Source: Terriglobia bacterium (GTDB lineage: Bacteria > Acidobacteriota > Terriglobia > Bryobacterales > Bryobacteraceae). Taken from it: a DNA stretch of 64,000 nt. Position numbers and translations under genes: made by a program. The DNA is taken from contig JAIQFK010000027.1 in NCBI GenBank assembly GCA_020073305.1, positions 1-64,000 on the forward strand, read 5' to 3'. The notes beneath the pieces were generated by a model. That model made no database searches and had not been told where the DNA came from. It was given only the letters and a program-made list of their open reading frames with translations. This document shows, piece by piece, positions 8,999-17,092 of this stretch. Numbering within the stretch: position 1 is the stretch's first letter; the number at the start of each line of letters is the position of its first letter.

Positions 8999-9703
8999 AT
9001 GACACCGTCCGCCGTTGCCCACCGTACAGAGAACCTGGCGTTAGTGCTGCAGGAGGTGCTGACCGCGATCGTGCGCCTGCGCTCCAATCGCCAGGCTGTT
9101 TCCGACGCGGGTTCATTTCGCATTCACATGCGAGAAGCGCTGAAATCCGCCGATCAGGAAGCGCGCAAGCTGGGTTATTCCGGAGACATCGTGCAGATTG
9201 CGACGTTCGCCGTAGTGGCGTTTCTGGACGAATCGATTCTGAACTCGCGCAACCCGATGTTTGCCGACTGGCCCCGCAAGCCGCTCCAGGAAGAGCTCTT
9301 TGGCACTCACATGGCCGGTGAAGTGTTTTTCCAGAACCTGCAAAAACTGCTGGGCCAGACCGACTCGCCGGAAGTCGCCGACGCGCTCGAAGTTTACTAT
9401 CTGTGCGTGCTGCTCGGCTTCGGCGGCAAATACAGCGCGGGCAACAAGGGCGATCTGCGCGCGATTATGGACGCGGTAGCGGACAAGATTCATCGCATGC
9501 GCGGCCGGTCGGTGGAGCTGTCGCCTTCCTGGATGTTGCCCAAGGAGGCGGCGCGACGAGCCGGGGGCGACCCCTGGGTTCGCAACCTGGGAATCGCAGC
9601 CATCGGTTGCGCGGGGCTGGCACTTGTACTGTTCCTCTTTTTCTTCTGGTCGTTGGGTTCAGGCGTCGGCGACCTGCGCGCGTTGGCGGCCCAGGGGCGC
9701 TAG
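8999..9703 (+). CDS. tssL: Type VI secretion system inner-membrane protein TssL (DotU family)
   Basis: A 234-residue DotU/IcmH-like protein with a cytoplasmic helical domain that docks TssK, followed by one C-terminal transmembrane segment (about residues 203-222, rich in L, F and V). Family features include the FAVVAFLDESIL region and the GFGGKY motif in the LLGFGGKYSAGNKGDL block. The Met at 8999 was chosen because the DotU domain starts directly after it; the frame is open further upstream into tssK. There is no peptidoglycan-binding OmpA domain at the C-terminus, unlike some TssL proteins, so anchoring to the wall must come from another protein. Confidence 0.92.
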   Translation: MTPSAVAHRTENLALVLQEVLTAIVRLRSNRQAVSDAGSFRIHMREALKSADQEARKLGYSGDIVQIATFAVVAFLDESILNSRNPMFADWPRKPLQEELFGTHMAGEVFFQNLQKLLGQTDSPEVADALEVYYLCVLLGFGGKYSAGNKGDLRAIMDAVADKIHRMRGRSVELSPSWMLPKEAARRAGGDPWVRNLGIAAIGCAGLALVLFLFFFWSLGSGVGDLRALAAQGR

Positions 9704-9711
9704 GGGTAGAC

Positions 9712-12700
9712 ATGAACATCTACCTGGTGACGGGCGCGATCCTTCTGGTTTACCTGGTCATGGTCTGGTTCCTGGGTACCCTGATGCACCTTCACGGGCG
9801 CGATCTGTGGTTCCTGCGGATCGGTCTCTCCGTAATCGGTGTCGCCGCCGCGGCGATTTTCCTATGGTTCAAACGCAAGGAGCAAAAGCAGGCGCAGGGC
9901 AACATGTCGGCACAGGCGGCTGGGCCCGCGCATGCCGAAATTGATGCGCTGATTCGTGACGCGGAGGCGAAACTCGCGGCCGCACGCATCGAGGGCGGCG
10001 CGAAACTCGGCAACCTCCCGGCGATAGTTCTGATCGGCGACGCGGGCGCCACCAAGACCAGCACCATGATCCATTCGGGCCTGGAGCCCGAGCTGATCGC
10101 CGGCCAGGTGTATCAAGAAACCACCGTGACGCCGACGCGACTGGCCAACATCTGGTTTGCCCGGCGGTGGATTTTTGCGGAGGCTGGAGGAAGGCTGCTG
10201 GCCGACAACGCCGGATGGCAGCGGCTCATCCGGCGGCTGCGGCCCGGCAAACTCGCCGCGGTGATGGGGAAAAACCAGCAGGCCCCGCGCGCTGCCGTGG
10301 TCTGTTTCGATTGCGAAGCATTTATACGGCCCGGCGCCACCGACGCCGTGGCCGCCGCCTCGCGCGGCTTGCATGCGCGGCTCTCTGAGGTCGCGCAGGC
10401 GCTGGGCATTCACCTTCCGGTCTACGTTTTGTTCACGCGCACCGATCGTCTGCCTTTCTTCAGCGAATTTGTACGCAACTTGAGCAACGACGAGGCCCTG
10501 CAGGTGCTGGGCGCGACTCTGCCCATGACCGACCGCCGGTCCGGTGTTTATGCCGAGCAGGAAGCGCAACGTCTGACTACAGCATTCAACGATCTCTACT
10601 ACTCGCTCTGCGATAAGCGGATCGAATTCCTGGCGCGCGAGCACGAGGCTGCGAACCTCCCTGGTATTTACGAGTTTGCGCGCGAGTTCCGCAAGCTGCG
10701 TACCTCCATGGTGCAATTCCTGGTGGACATGGCGCGGCCCAGCCAGCTCACGACCGGACCCTTTTTACGAGGTTTTTATTTCTCGGGCGTTCGTCCGATT
10801 TTTGTGAGCGATGTGGCGCCCGCGGCGGTGGCGCCGCAGCAGCAGGAGCGCCAGGGCTTCGAAGCGTCGCGTGAAGCCACGGGATTCTTTCGCATGGGGC
10901 AGGCGCAGCAGCCCATCCAGGCGCCGGCGGCTCAGCAGATGCGGGGCGCCAAAAAAGTTCCGCAGTGGTGTTTCATCGGACATGTGTTCAGCTACGTCCT
11001 GCTCGAAGACAAAATTGCGATGGGGGCGAGCGGGGCGAGCACGCAGGCTAACACGCTGCGCCGCGTGCTGCTGGGCGCGGCTGCCGTTCTCAGCCTGGTC
11101 TTCATCATCGGCATGCTGGTCTCGTATTCGAACAACCGCGAGCTCGAATCGGCTTCGCTGCAAGCGGCGCAGGGCATCTCATCGGCCGAATCGAGCGGCG
11201 CCAATCTGGTGTCGCTCGATGCGTTACGGAAGCTCGAGACCTTGCGGCAATCGCTCCAGACTCTCACCCGGTACGAGCGTGAGGGCGCGCCGTGGAGCCT
11301 GCGCTGGGGGCTTTACACCGGCGGTTCACTCTATCCGGAAGTGCATCGCATCTACTTCACTCGCTTCCACCAGTTGTTGTTCGGCCAGACTCAGGCCAAC
11401 ATGCTAGCCATGCTGCAACGGCTGCCGGTGACGCCGGCGCCGGGCTACGAGTACAACCCCACCTACGACACGCTGAAGGCATACCTGATCACGACGTCGC
11501 ACCACGACCGAAGCACCAGGCTGTTCCTCTCGCCGGTGCTGCTGAACCAATGGTCGGCGGGGCGAGGGGTGGATCCGGAGCGCATACAGCTCGCACAGAA
11601 GCAGTTCGACTTTTATGCCGAGGAGCTGAAGGTAGCGAATCCGTTCTCTTCGGAGAACGACTCCCTCGCCGTCGAGCGGGCGCGCCGTTACTTGAAGCAG
11701 TTCGGCGGCGTCGACCGCGTATATCAGTTCATGCTGGCCGAAGCGGCGAAGAGCAATGCGCCGTTGAATTATCACCAGGTGTTTCCTAACGCCGCGCAGG
11801 CCGTAGTAGACCGCACCATCGTACCGGGCGCGTTCAGCAAAGGCGGCTGGGCGTTCATGCAGAGCGCGTTCAAAGATCCGAGCCGCTTTTTCAGCGGCGA
11901 GGCGTGGGTGCTGGGGGAACAGGGCGCGGCCGGCCTGGACGCGGCGGCCGTCGACCAACTGAGAACCCGCTATCAGAATGACTTCATATCCGCATGGCGC
12001 ACGTTCATCAAGGGCGCCGTAGTCCTGCGTTATAGCAGTCTCAAGGAGGCTGCCGAGCGGTTGAAGCTGGTTTCCGGGCCGCAATCGCCGCTGCTCGAGC
12101 TGTTCGCGCTGGTTTCGCAGAACACCGCGGTCGGCTTGCCGGCAATCGACAGCAACTTCAAGGCGTCACAAGCGGTGGTGCCGCCGGGTAGCGTGGATCA
12201 ATACATTGGCCCGTCGAACACGGCTTATATGAACGGACTGGTGTCTTTGCAAGTTGCGATCGATCAGCTCACCCAGCAATCCGGCGTTCCCAACGAAAAC
12301 GCAGCCGCACAGACCCTGCAGCAGGCGGCTACGGCCAAGGGCAACGTGGGGCAGATGGCTCTGACTTTCGGAACCGATCCCGAAGCCGCCGCCGTGAGGC
12401 AACTTCTGGAGGCGCCCATTACGGCGATTGAACCGCTGCTGCGCAGCATGGGCCCGGCGGAGTTAAACGCGAAGGGCAGAGGGTTGTGCAGCCAATTCCG
12501 CGCGGTGATGGCCAAGTACCCATTCAGTCCGAATGCCACCATCCAGGCGACGCTGGCAGAGGTGAACGGCCTCCTCAAACCGCACGAGGGCGCACTGTGG
12601 GCGTTCTACGATTCCAGCCTGCAGAAACTGCTTCAGAAGCAAGGCGGGCAGTACGTGCCGGTTCCCTCAGGCAGCATGACGATCACACCGACGTTCACCG

Positions 12701-13164
12701 GATTTTTCAATCGGGCGGCGGCGTTTTCCGATGGGCTCTACGCCGGCAATTCCGCCGATCCGCACCTGACCTATACGCTGAAGCCGCTACCGAGTGAAGG
12801 CATCAAGAACTTGAACATCGCGCTGCGCATTGATGGCCAGACGCTGGCTTACAGCGGCGGCGTTGCACTGGCGAAACAGTTCGCCTGGCCGGGAGCGGGG
12901 CACGAAGCGGTGGCCACGGTGAAGTTCGGCGGCCAGGACGTCACTTGGTCCAACAATGCGGGGCTGTGGGCGCTGTTTCAATTCTTCGGCAAAGCGGAGC
13001 GCCAGGAAGGCAATGTGCTGGAATGGGTCGCACGCCTGGGGAAAGACCCGATGTTGGTGAATGGCAAGCCGCTCACCGTACGCGTGGAGGTGGGCATGAG
13101 CCCGCCGCTATACCAGCGCGGCTACTTCTCCAGCCTGGCTTGCGTCGCCGAGGTGGCGCGCTGA
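9712..13164 (+). CDS. tssM: Type VI secretion system membrane subunit TssM (IcmF family)
   Basis: A 1150-residue IcmF-like inner-membrane protein. The start at 9712 follows AGGGGTAG and opens with two transmembrane helices (residues about 5-25 and 34-52). A cytoplasmic NTPase-like domain has the P-loop GDAGATKTS near residues 108-116, in which the usual second-last Gly is Thr. A third membrane helix lies near residues 448-470. The rest is a large periplasmic region ending in the TssM beta-domain, which in other systems contacts the lipoprotein TssJ. No tssJ is visible in the window. It lies 8 bases after tssL and 3 bases before the kinase gene, so the four genes form one operon. Confidence 0.93.
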   Translation: MNIYLVTGAILLVYLVMVWFLGTLMHLHGRDLWFLRIGLSVIGVAAAAIFLWFKRKEQKQAQGNMSAQAAGPAHAEIDALIRDAEAKLAAARIEGGAKLGNLPAIVLIGDAGATKTSTMIHSGLEPELIAGQVYQETTVTPTRLANIWFARRWIFAEAGGRLLADNAGWQRLIRRLRPGKLAAVMGKNQQAPRAAVVCFDCEAFIRPGATDAVAAASRGLHARLSEVAQALGIHLPVYVLFTRTDRLPFFSEFVRNLSNDEALQVLGATLPMTDRRSGVYAEQEAQRLTTAFNDLYYSLCDKRIEFLAREHEAANLPGIYEFAREFRKLRTSMVQFLVDMARPSQLTTGPFLRGFYFSGVRPIFVSDVAPAAVAPQQQERQGFEASREATGFFRMGQAQQPIQAPAAQQMRGAKKVPQWCFIGHVFSYVLLEDKIAMGASGASTQANTLRRVLLGAAAVLSLVFIIGMLVSYSNNRELESASLQAAQGISSAESSGANLVSLDALRKLETLRQSLQTLTRYEREGAPWSLRWGLYTGGSLYPEVHRIYFTRFHQLLFGQTQANMLAMLQRLPVTPAPGYEYNPTYDTLKAYLITTSHHDRSTRLFLSPVLLNQWSAGRGVDPERIQLAQKQFDFYAEELKVANPFSSENDSLAVERARRYLKQFGGVDRVYQFMLAEAAKSNAPLNYHQVFPNAAQAVVDRTIVPGAFSKGGWAFMQSAFKDPSRFFSGEAWVLGEQGAAGLDAAAVDQLRTRYQNDFISAWRTFIKGAVVLRYSSLKEAAERLKLVSGPQSPLLELFALVSQNTAVGLPAIDSNFKASQAVVPPGSVDQYIGPSNTAYMNGLVSLQVAIDQLTQQSGVPNENAAAQTLQQAATAKGNVGQMALTFGTDPEAAAVRQLLEAPITAIEPLLRSMGPAELNAKGRGLCSQFRAVMAKYPFSPNATIQATLAEVNGLLKPHEGALWAFYDSSLQKLLQKQGGQYVPVPSGSMTITPTFTGFFNRAAAFSDGLYAGNSADPHLTYTLKPLPSEGIKNLNIALRIDGQTLAYSGGVALAKQFAWPGAGHEAVATVKFGGQDVTWSNNAGLWALFQFFGKAERQEGNVLEWVARLGKDPMLVNGKPLTVRVEVGMSPPLYQRGYFSSLACVAEVAR

Positions 13165-13167
13165 GGC

Positions 13168-14841
13168 ATGCAGCTTCCCGCGAAAATCGGTAAATACGAA
13201 TTGCAGGAATTCCTGGGCGGCGGGATGGCCCGCGTCTATCGCGCGCGCGACACCGTGATCGGCCGAACCGTGGCGGTGAAGATCCTGACCGAGGAAGGCT
13301 GCGCCGACGAAGACGCAAAATCACGCTTTTTGCAGGAAGCGCGTTTGGCCGGCAACATCACCCACGACAACATCATCAGCATTTACGATTTCGGTGAAGA
13401 CGCCGAGGGCCGCCCGTTCATGGTGATGGAGTTTCTCAAGGGCGAGGACCTGCGCCATGCCATCAAGGACGGCTCGGTGGGGGACACGCGCAACAAGCTG
13501 CGAATCGCGCTCGACCTCGCCCGGGCTCTCGAGCACATCCATACGCAGAGCATCATCCATCGCGACATCAAGCCGGACAACGTACACATCACCGATGCCG
13601 GCGCCGTCAAGCTGATGGATTTCGGCATTTCGAAAACGCAGGACTCCACCCGCACCACGACAGGCGTGGTGATGGGCACGCCCTATTACATGGCGCCGGA
13701 GCAGGTGCTGGGCAAAAACATCGGCCCGCTGGTCGACGTGTACGCGTTCGGAGTGTTGCTATTCGAATTGATGACCGGATCGAGGCCCATCGTGGGCGAT
13801 ACGGTCGAGCGCATTTTCTACCAGATTCTCCAGGAGCCGTTGAATACGGAGCCGATGCGTCAGGCCGGCATTCCGGAGCCGATCATCGATCTGGTGCGCA
13901 GATGCACCGAGAAGGACTCCGTGCAGCGGCCGCAAGGGTTCGGTGAAGTTTGCGCCCGCATCCGCGCCATTATTCACGACTGGGATGCGACCACGCGGCC
14001 CATGAAGAACGGCGAGGCCTTCGCCCCGCCGCCCCCGGCGCGCAAACCCTGGCTGATACCGGCGGTTGCAGCGGCCATGCTCATCGTGCTGGGCGGCGCT
14101 TACTTAGGTGTGCGAACGCTGCGCGCGCCGGCTGCCGGCACTCCGCAAAAGACCGAGCCTCCGCCGAAAGCTGTGCTCAAGCCGTCCATTTCGACACCGA
14201 CCGGCACTATGGTGTTGGTCGTCGGAAGTCCGTTCCTGTTTGGCAAGGACAAACAGAGCGTGACGCTGCCGGCTTTTTATATCGACGAGGCTGAAGTCAC
14301 CTACGATGCGTACGCGAGGTTCTGCGCAGCGAAAGGCCGGCCCATACCGCCCGGAGCCGAGGGGGAGCGGCCGGAAGATCCCATTGTGGACGTGAGCTTC
14401 CTGGATGCGCGGGAATTTGCAAAGTGGGCCGGCAAACGGCTGCCCAGCACGCAGGAATGGGAGAAGGCCGCGCGCGGAACCGACGGCCGGTCGTATCCGT
14501 GGGGCAACGCAGCGGGATCACCGCCGCCGGCGAATATCGAGAATCCCAAGGGTGTGATGCAGGTGCATAGCAATCCCTCGGGCGCCAGTCCGTATGGAGC
14601 GGTCAATATGGTGGGCAACGTCTGGGAATGGGTGGACGAATCCACGCAGCCCAGCGCAATCGCCATAGAGAGACTGTCAAAGGTCATGCAGCCTCCCCCG
14701 ACCAGCGCGGAACCCTGGTTTATGATCCGCGGCGAATCCTATGCCGAGCCGCTCTCGGAAGAATGTCTCACGGATTACGCCCCCGTTCCCGCCCGCCGTC
14801 ACGCTAAGAATATCGGCTTCCGCTGCGTGAAGACGCCGTAA
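13168..14841 (+). CDS. Transmembrane Ser/Thr kinase with FGE-sulfatase-like ectodomain (PpkA-like role)
   Basis: A 557-residue protein. The cytoplasmic Hanks-type kinase (residues 8-270) has a complete catalytic set: glycine loop GGGMARVY (17-24), K38, HRDIKPDN (131-138), DFG (151-153) and APE (176-178). One transmembrane helix spans about 294-316. The periplasmic part (about 345-557) is an FGE-sulfatase/SUMF1-like fold with LPSTQEWEKAARG, YPWGN and GNVWEWVDE. The catalytic cysteine expected of true formylglycine-generating enzymes is not obvious, so the domain probably senses or binds something. The gene is 3 bases after tssM. In other T6SSs a kinase (PpkA) controls assembly by phosphorylating an FHA protein; a similar role here is inferred from position. 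Confidence 0.92.
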   Translation: MQLPAKIGKYELQEFLGGGMARVYRARDTVIGRTVAVKILTEEGCADEDAKSRFLQEARLAGNITHDNIISIYDFGEDAEGRPFMVMEFLKGEDLRHAIKDGSVGDTRNKLRIALDLARALEHIHTQSIIHRDIKPDNVHITDAGAVKLMDFGISKTQDSTRTTTGVVMGTPYYMAPEQVLGKNIGPLVDVYAFGVLLFELMTGSRPIVGDTVERIFYQILQEPLNTEPMRQAGIPEPIIDLVRRCTEKDSVQRPQGFGEVCARIRAIIHDWDATTRPMKNGEAFAPPPPARKPWLIPAVAAAMLIVLGGAYLGVRTLRAPAAGTPQKTEPPPKAVLKPSISTPTGTMVLVVGSPFLFGKDKQSVTLPAFYIDEAEVTYDAYARFCAAKGRPIPPGAEGERPEDPIVDVSFLDAREFAKWAGKRLPSTQEWEKAARGTDGRSYPWGNAAGSPPPANIENPKGVMQVHSNPSGASPYGAVNMVGNVWEWVDESTQPSAIAIERLSKVMQPPPTSAEPWFMIRGESYAEPLSEECLTDYAPVPARRHAKNIGFRCVKTP

Positions 14842-14847
14842 ACGCGC

Positions 14848-15150
14848 TCAACCCGTCTCTGGACCCTCGTAGGGAAACCGGTGTATGGCGCGGATGCACT
14901 CCGTGAGGGCATCGACGAGAGTGCGGCCCCACCCGCAAGGACTGAACGGAGCGGTCTTCTGGTTGGTCTGCCTGTCGGCCTGCGCGAAGAAACACATGGC
15001 CGGATCCGGCGGCCGCACATACTCATACACGGTAATGCGAAACTCGACCGAGCCCTGCGCGTGCGGCTTCTTGATGGAAAAATATTGCAGATGCGCCAGT
15101 TGGTCGGTGGGCAGGATTTGAGCGAAGCCCCACTCTTTCATATCTTTCAC
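14848..15150 (-). CDS. Conserved-looking hypothetical protein, 100 residues
   Basis: I do not recognise the family. The start is a GTG at 15148-15150 preceded by AGGAGA at the right spacing; an ATG three codons later is the alternative. The protein is soluble, with a mixed alpha/beta look: a strand-rich segment VEFRITVYEYVRPPDPAMCFF in the middle and a helix LVDALTECIRAIHRF near the end. Two or three cysteines are present. It is convergent with the T6SS kinase gene, ending 6 bases from it. Confidence 0.6.
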   Translation of the reverse strand: MKDMKEWGFAQILPTDQLAHLQYFSIKKPHAQGSVEFRITVYEYVRPPDPAMCFFAQADRQTNQKTAPFSPCGWGRTLVDALTECIRAIHRFPYEGPETG

Positions 15151-15269
15151 GGTTGTCTCCTCGGTAGCGGATCGGGCACTCGGTGGAGAACTTAACAGAC
15201 TACCACGCCACGAAGCTATCCCCAGAGTGGCCGCGAGTTCTGCCCCCGTCACGAGTTGCACAGCCGGGA

Positions 15270-15813
15270 ATGCGGCGGACACGAGAGATTGTCGCGAGCC
15301 TCCTCATGTCGAGTGCGCTCGTAGCGCAGTCTCGACCTCAGGTTACAATTCGTGTACCGGTGCGGCTGGTCAACGTGCCCACGTTAGTGTTTTCGATGGA
15401 GGGCCGCGTCCTGCCGGGTCTCGAACGCACGGATTTTCGTGTCTTGGATAACGGCCAGCCGCAGCAAGTGGCGCTGGACACTGCTTCCGCACCGGTTTCG
15501 GTCGCCCTCGCTGTCCAATTGAACGAGGCCGTGCGCGCCTACGTCCCCTTCATTGCGAAAGCTGGCGGTATCGTTGACACCCTGCTCGTCGGCGAACCTG
15601 GCCGCTGCAACGGGAGGAATCCAGCTTCATTTCCACAAGCGAAAAGAATTCGAAGATGTAGTCGCCACCATAGGCGTGGAATTGCGTAGCGAGTATCTGC
15701 TGACTTACTATCCCAGCTCAACCGAAACCGGCTATCACGCCATTCGTATCGAAGTGAATGCGCCGGGGGCGAAGGCGTAGGCCCGTCCCGGCTACTGGCT
15801 GGGCGCGAACTGA
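15270..15813 (+). pseudogene. Degraded VWFA-related protein of the acidobacterial type
   Basis: The 5' part encodes a signal-like peptide and the segment typical of this family's N-terminus: VRLVNVPTLVFSMEGRVLPG, then LERTDFRVLDNGQPQQV and PVSVALAV. Near base 15590 the reading frame breaks. The 3' part continues in another frame with KEFEDVVATIGVELRSEYLL and TYYPSSTETGYHAIRIEV, which belongs to the C-terminal end of the same family. The middle of the von Willebrand A domain is missing, and a stop at 15778-15780 interrupts the usual ending ARPGYWLG. So there is an internal deletion, a frameshift and a nonsense codon. It is almost certainly inactive. Confidence 0.8.
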
Positions 15814-15869
15814 GCCTTACTGTTCCGGCTGGGGAGGGGAATGGAGGATGCGAGCAAGCCGTCAGAGTG

Positions 15870-16076
15870 TTACGGCTTTGGCGGTCGCGTTTCGAGTGCC
15901 ATAACGCGCTCTTCGAGCGCGCCCAGACGTTCGGCCAGATCAGCGTCAGATACTTCAAGCCGGTGAAGCCGGGCGAAATTGCCGCGAGCAAAGCGCTCCA
16001 GCCCACGCAGGATTTCCGTCTGCGCGTCGCGCACGATTTCACGTGTGTGGTCCAGGTCTTGCGCGTCGAGAGGCAT
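15870..16076 (-). CDS. Small coiled-coil protein of unknown function
   Basis: A 68-residue, highly charged protein, almost entirely helical with a heptad-like pattern (LERFARGNFARLHRLE then LAERLGALEERVMALE). No membrane segment or known motif is seen. No strong ribosome binding site is visible upstream. It lies between the VWFA pseudogene and the MoxR gene on the opposite strand. The composition and clean helical pattern suggest a real protein, but I do not recognise a family. Confidence 0.5.
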   Translation of the reverse strand: MPLDAQDLDHTREIVRDAQTEILRGLERFARGNFARLHRLEVSDADLAERLGALEERVMALETRPPKP

Positions 16077-16249
16077 GGCTACTTATGCTTACATTCTCGC
16101 ATACAAGGCGCTTGGAGTCGGCGCGGGCATGTGTCTTCGGCAGCGCGGCTTCGTGATGGCCAATAGCGCCTGGTTGGTCGCGCTCGAAGAAACTCTTCCG
16201 GCATTTGCGGCGTTTGCGCGCCGCGGTACAATTCATACGAAATAGGCTT

Positions 16250-17092
16250 ATGACGGTTGAGATCGAAGGCATCGCCCTGCACCTCGCCCATCCGGACGAG
16301 TTGCCGGTGCGCTGGGTCGGGCAAGAGGAACTGATGCGGCAGTTGCTGGCGGCCTGGCTGGTGGTGAACGATCAGGACGTGCCCATGAACCCGCGCCTGC
16401 TCGGCAAACCCGGAGTGGGCAAGACCACACTGGCATACGCCGCAGCCAAGCGCATGGGACGTGAAGTCTATATTCTGCAAGCCACGCTCGACACCCGGCC
16501 CGAGGATTTGCTCATCACGCCCGTCATTGAGGGCGAAGGCCAGTTGCGTTACGTGGCCTCCCCGCTGGTTACCGCGATGATTCGTGGCGGCATCATCATT
16601 CTCGACGAAGGCAACCGCATGAGCGAGAAGAGCTGGGCGAGTCTCGCGCCGCTGCTGGATAACCGCCGCTATGTGGAGTCGATCGTTGCGGGCGTCAAGA
16701 TCAAGGCGCATTCCCAGTTCCGTCTCGTCACTACCATGAACGATGATGCGTCCACCTTTGAGCTGCCGGAGTACATCCATTCGCGCTTGCAGCCGCAGAT
16801 TTACATCGATTTCCCCGAGCGCGACGAAGAGTATCACATCCTCAAGGAAAACCTGCCGTTCGCCGAGGAACACATCCTCACGTACGTGACTGAGTTTCTG
16901 CAGCAGGCGCATGCCGCCGATGAGCGGTATACCGTCCGCGACGGCATCAACATCGGGCGCTTCGCCATCAAGCTGAAGAGCCTGGCCACGGAGCGAAGCC
17001 ATGAAACGGCGGCGCTCGAGACGGCGATCATCGAAACTCTGGGTGAAGAAGCGCTGCGCTATGCCCGAAGAGCCCGACCTATCGTTTCCTGA
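16250..17092 (+). CDS. MoxR-type AAA+ ATPase
   Basis: A 280-residue AAA+ ATPase of the MoxR/RavA/CbbQ group. Walker A is GKPGVGKTT (about residues 47-55), Walker B is IIILDEGNRM (about 112-121), and sensor 1 is in LVTTMND. These ATPases act as chaperones that insert cofactors or remodel partner proteins, usually with a VWA-domain partner. Here there is no VWA gene; the partner is instead the downstream 610-residue unknown protein, whose start lies 32 bases inside this gene. The start codon at 16250 gives MTVEIEG; the frame is open slightly further upstream. Confidence 0.9.
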   Translation: MTVEIEGIALHLAHPDELPVRWVGQEELMRQLLAAWLVVNDQDVPMNPRLLGKPGVGKTTLAYAAAKRMGREVYILQATLDTRPEDLLITPVIEGEGQLRYVASPLVTAMIRGGIIILDEGNRMSEKSWASLAPLLDNRRYVESIVAGVKIKAHSQFRLVTTMNDDASTFELPEYIHSRLQPQIYIDFPERDEEYHILKENLPFAEEHILTYVTEFLQQAHAADERYTVRDGINIGRFAIKLKSLATERSHETAALETAIIETLGEEALRYARRARPIVS

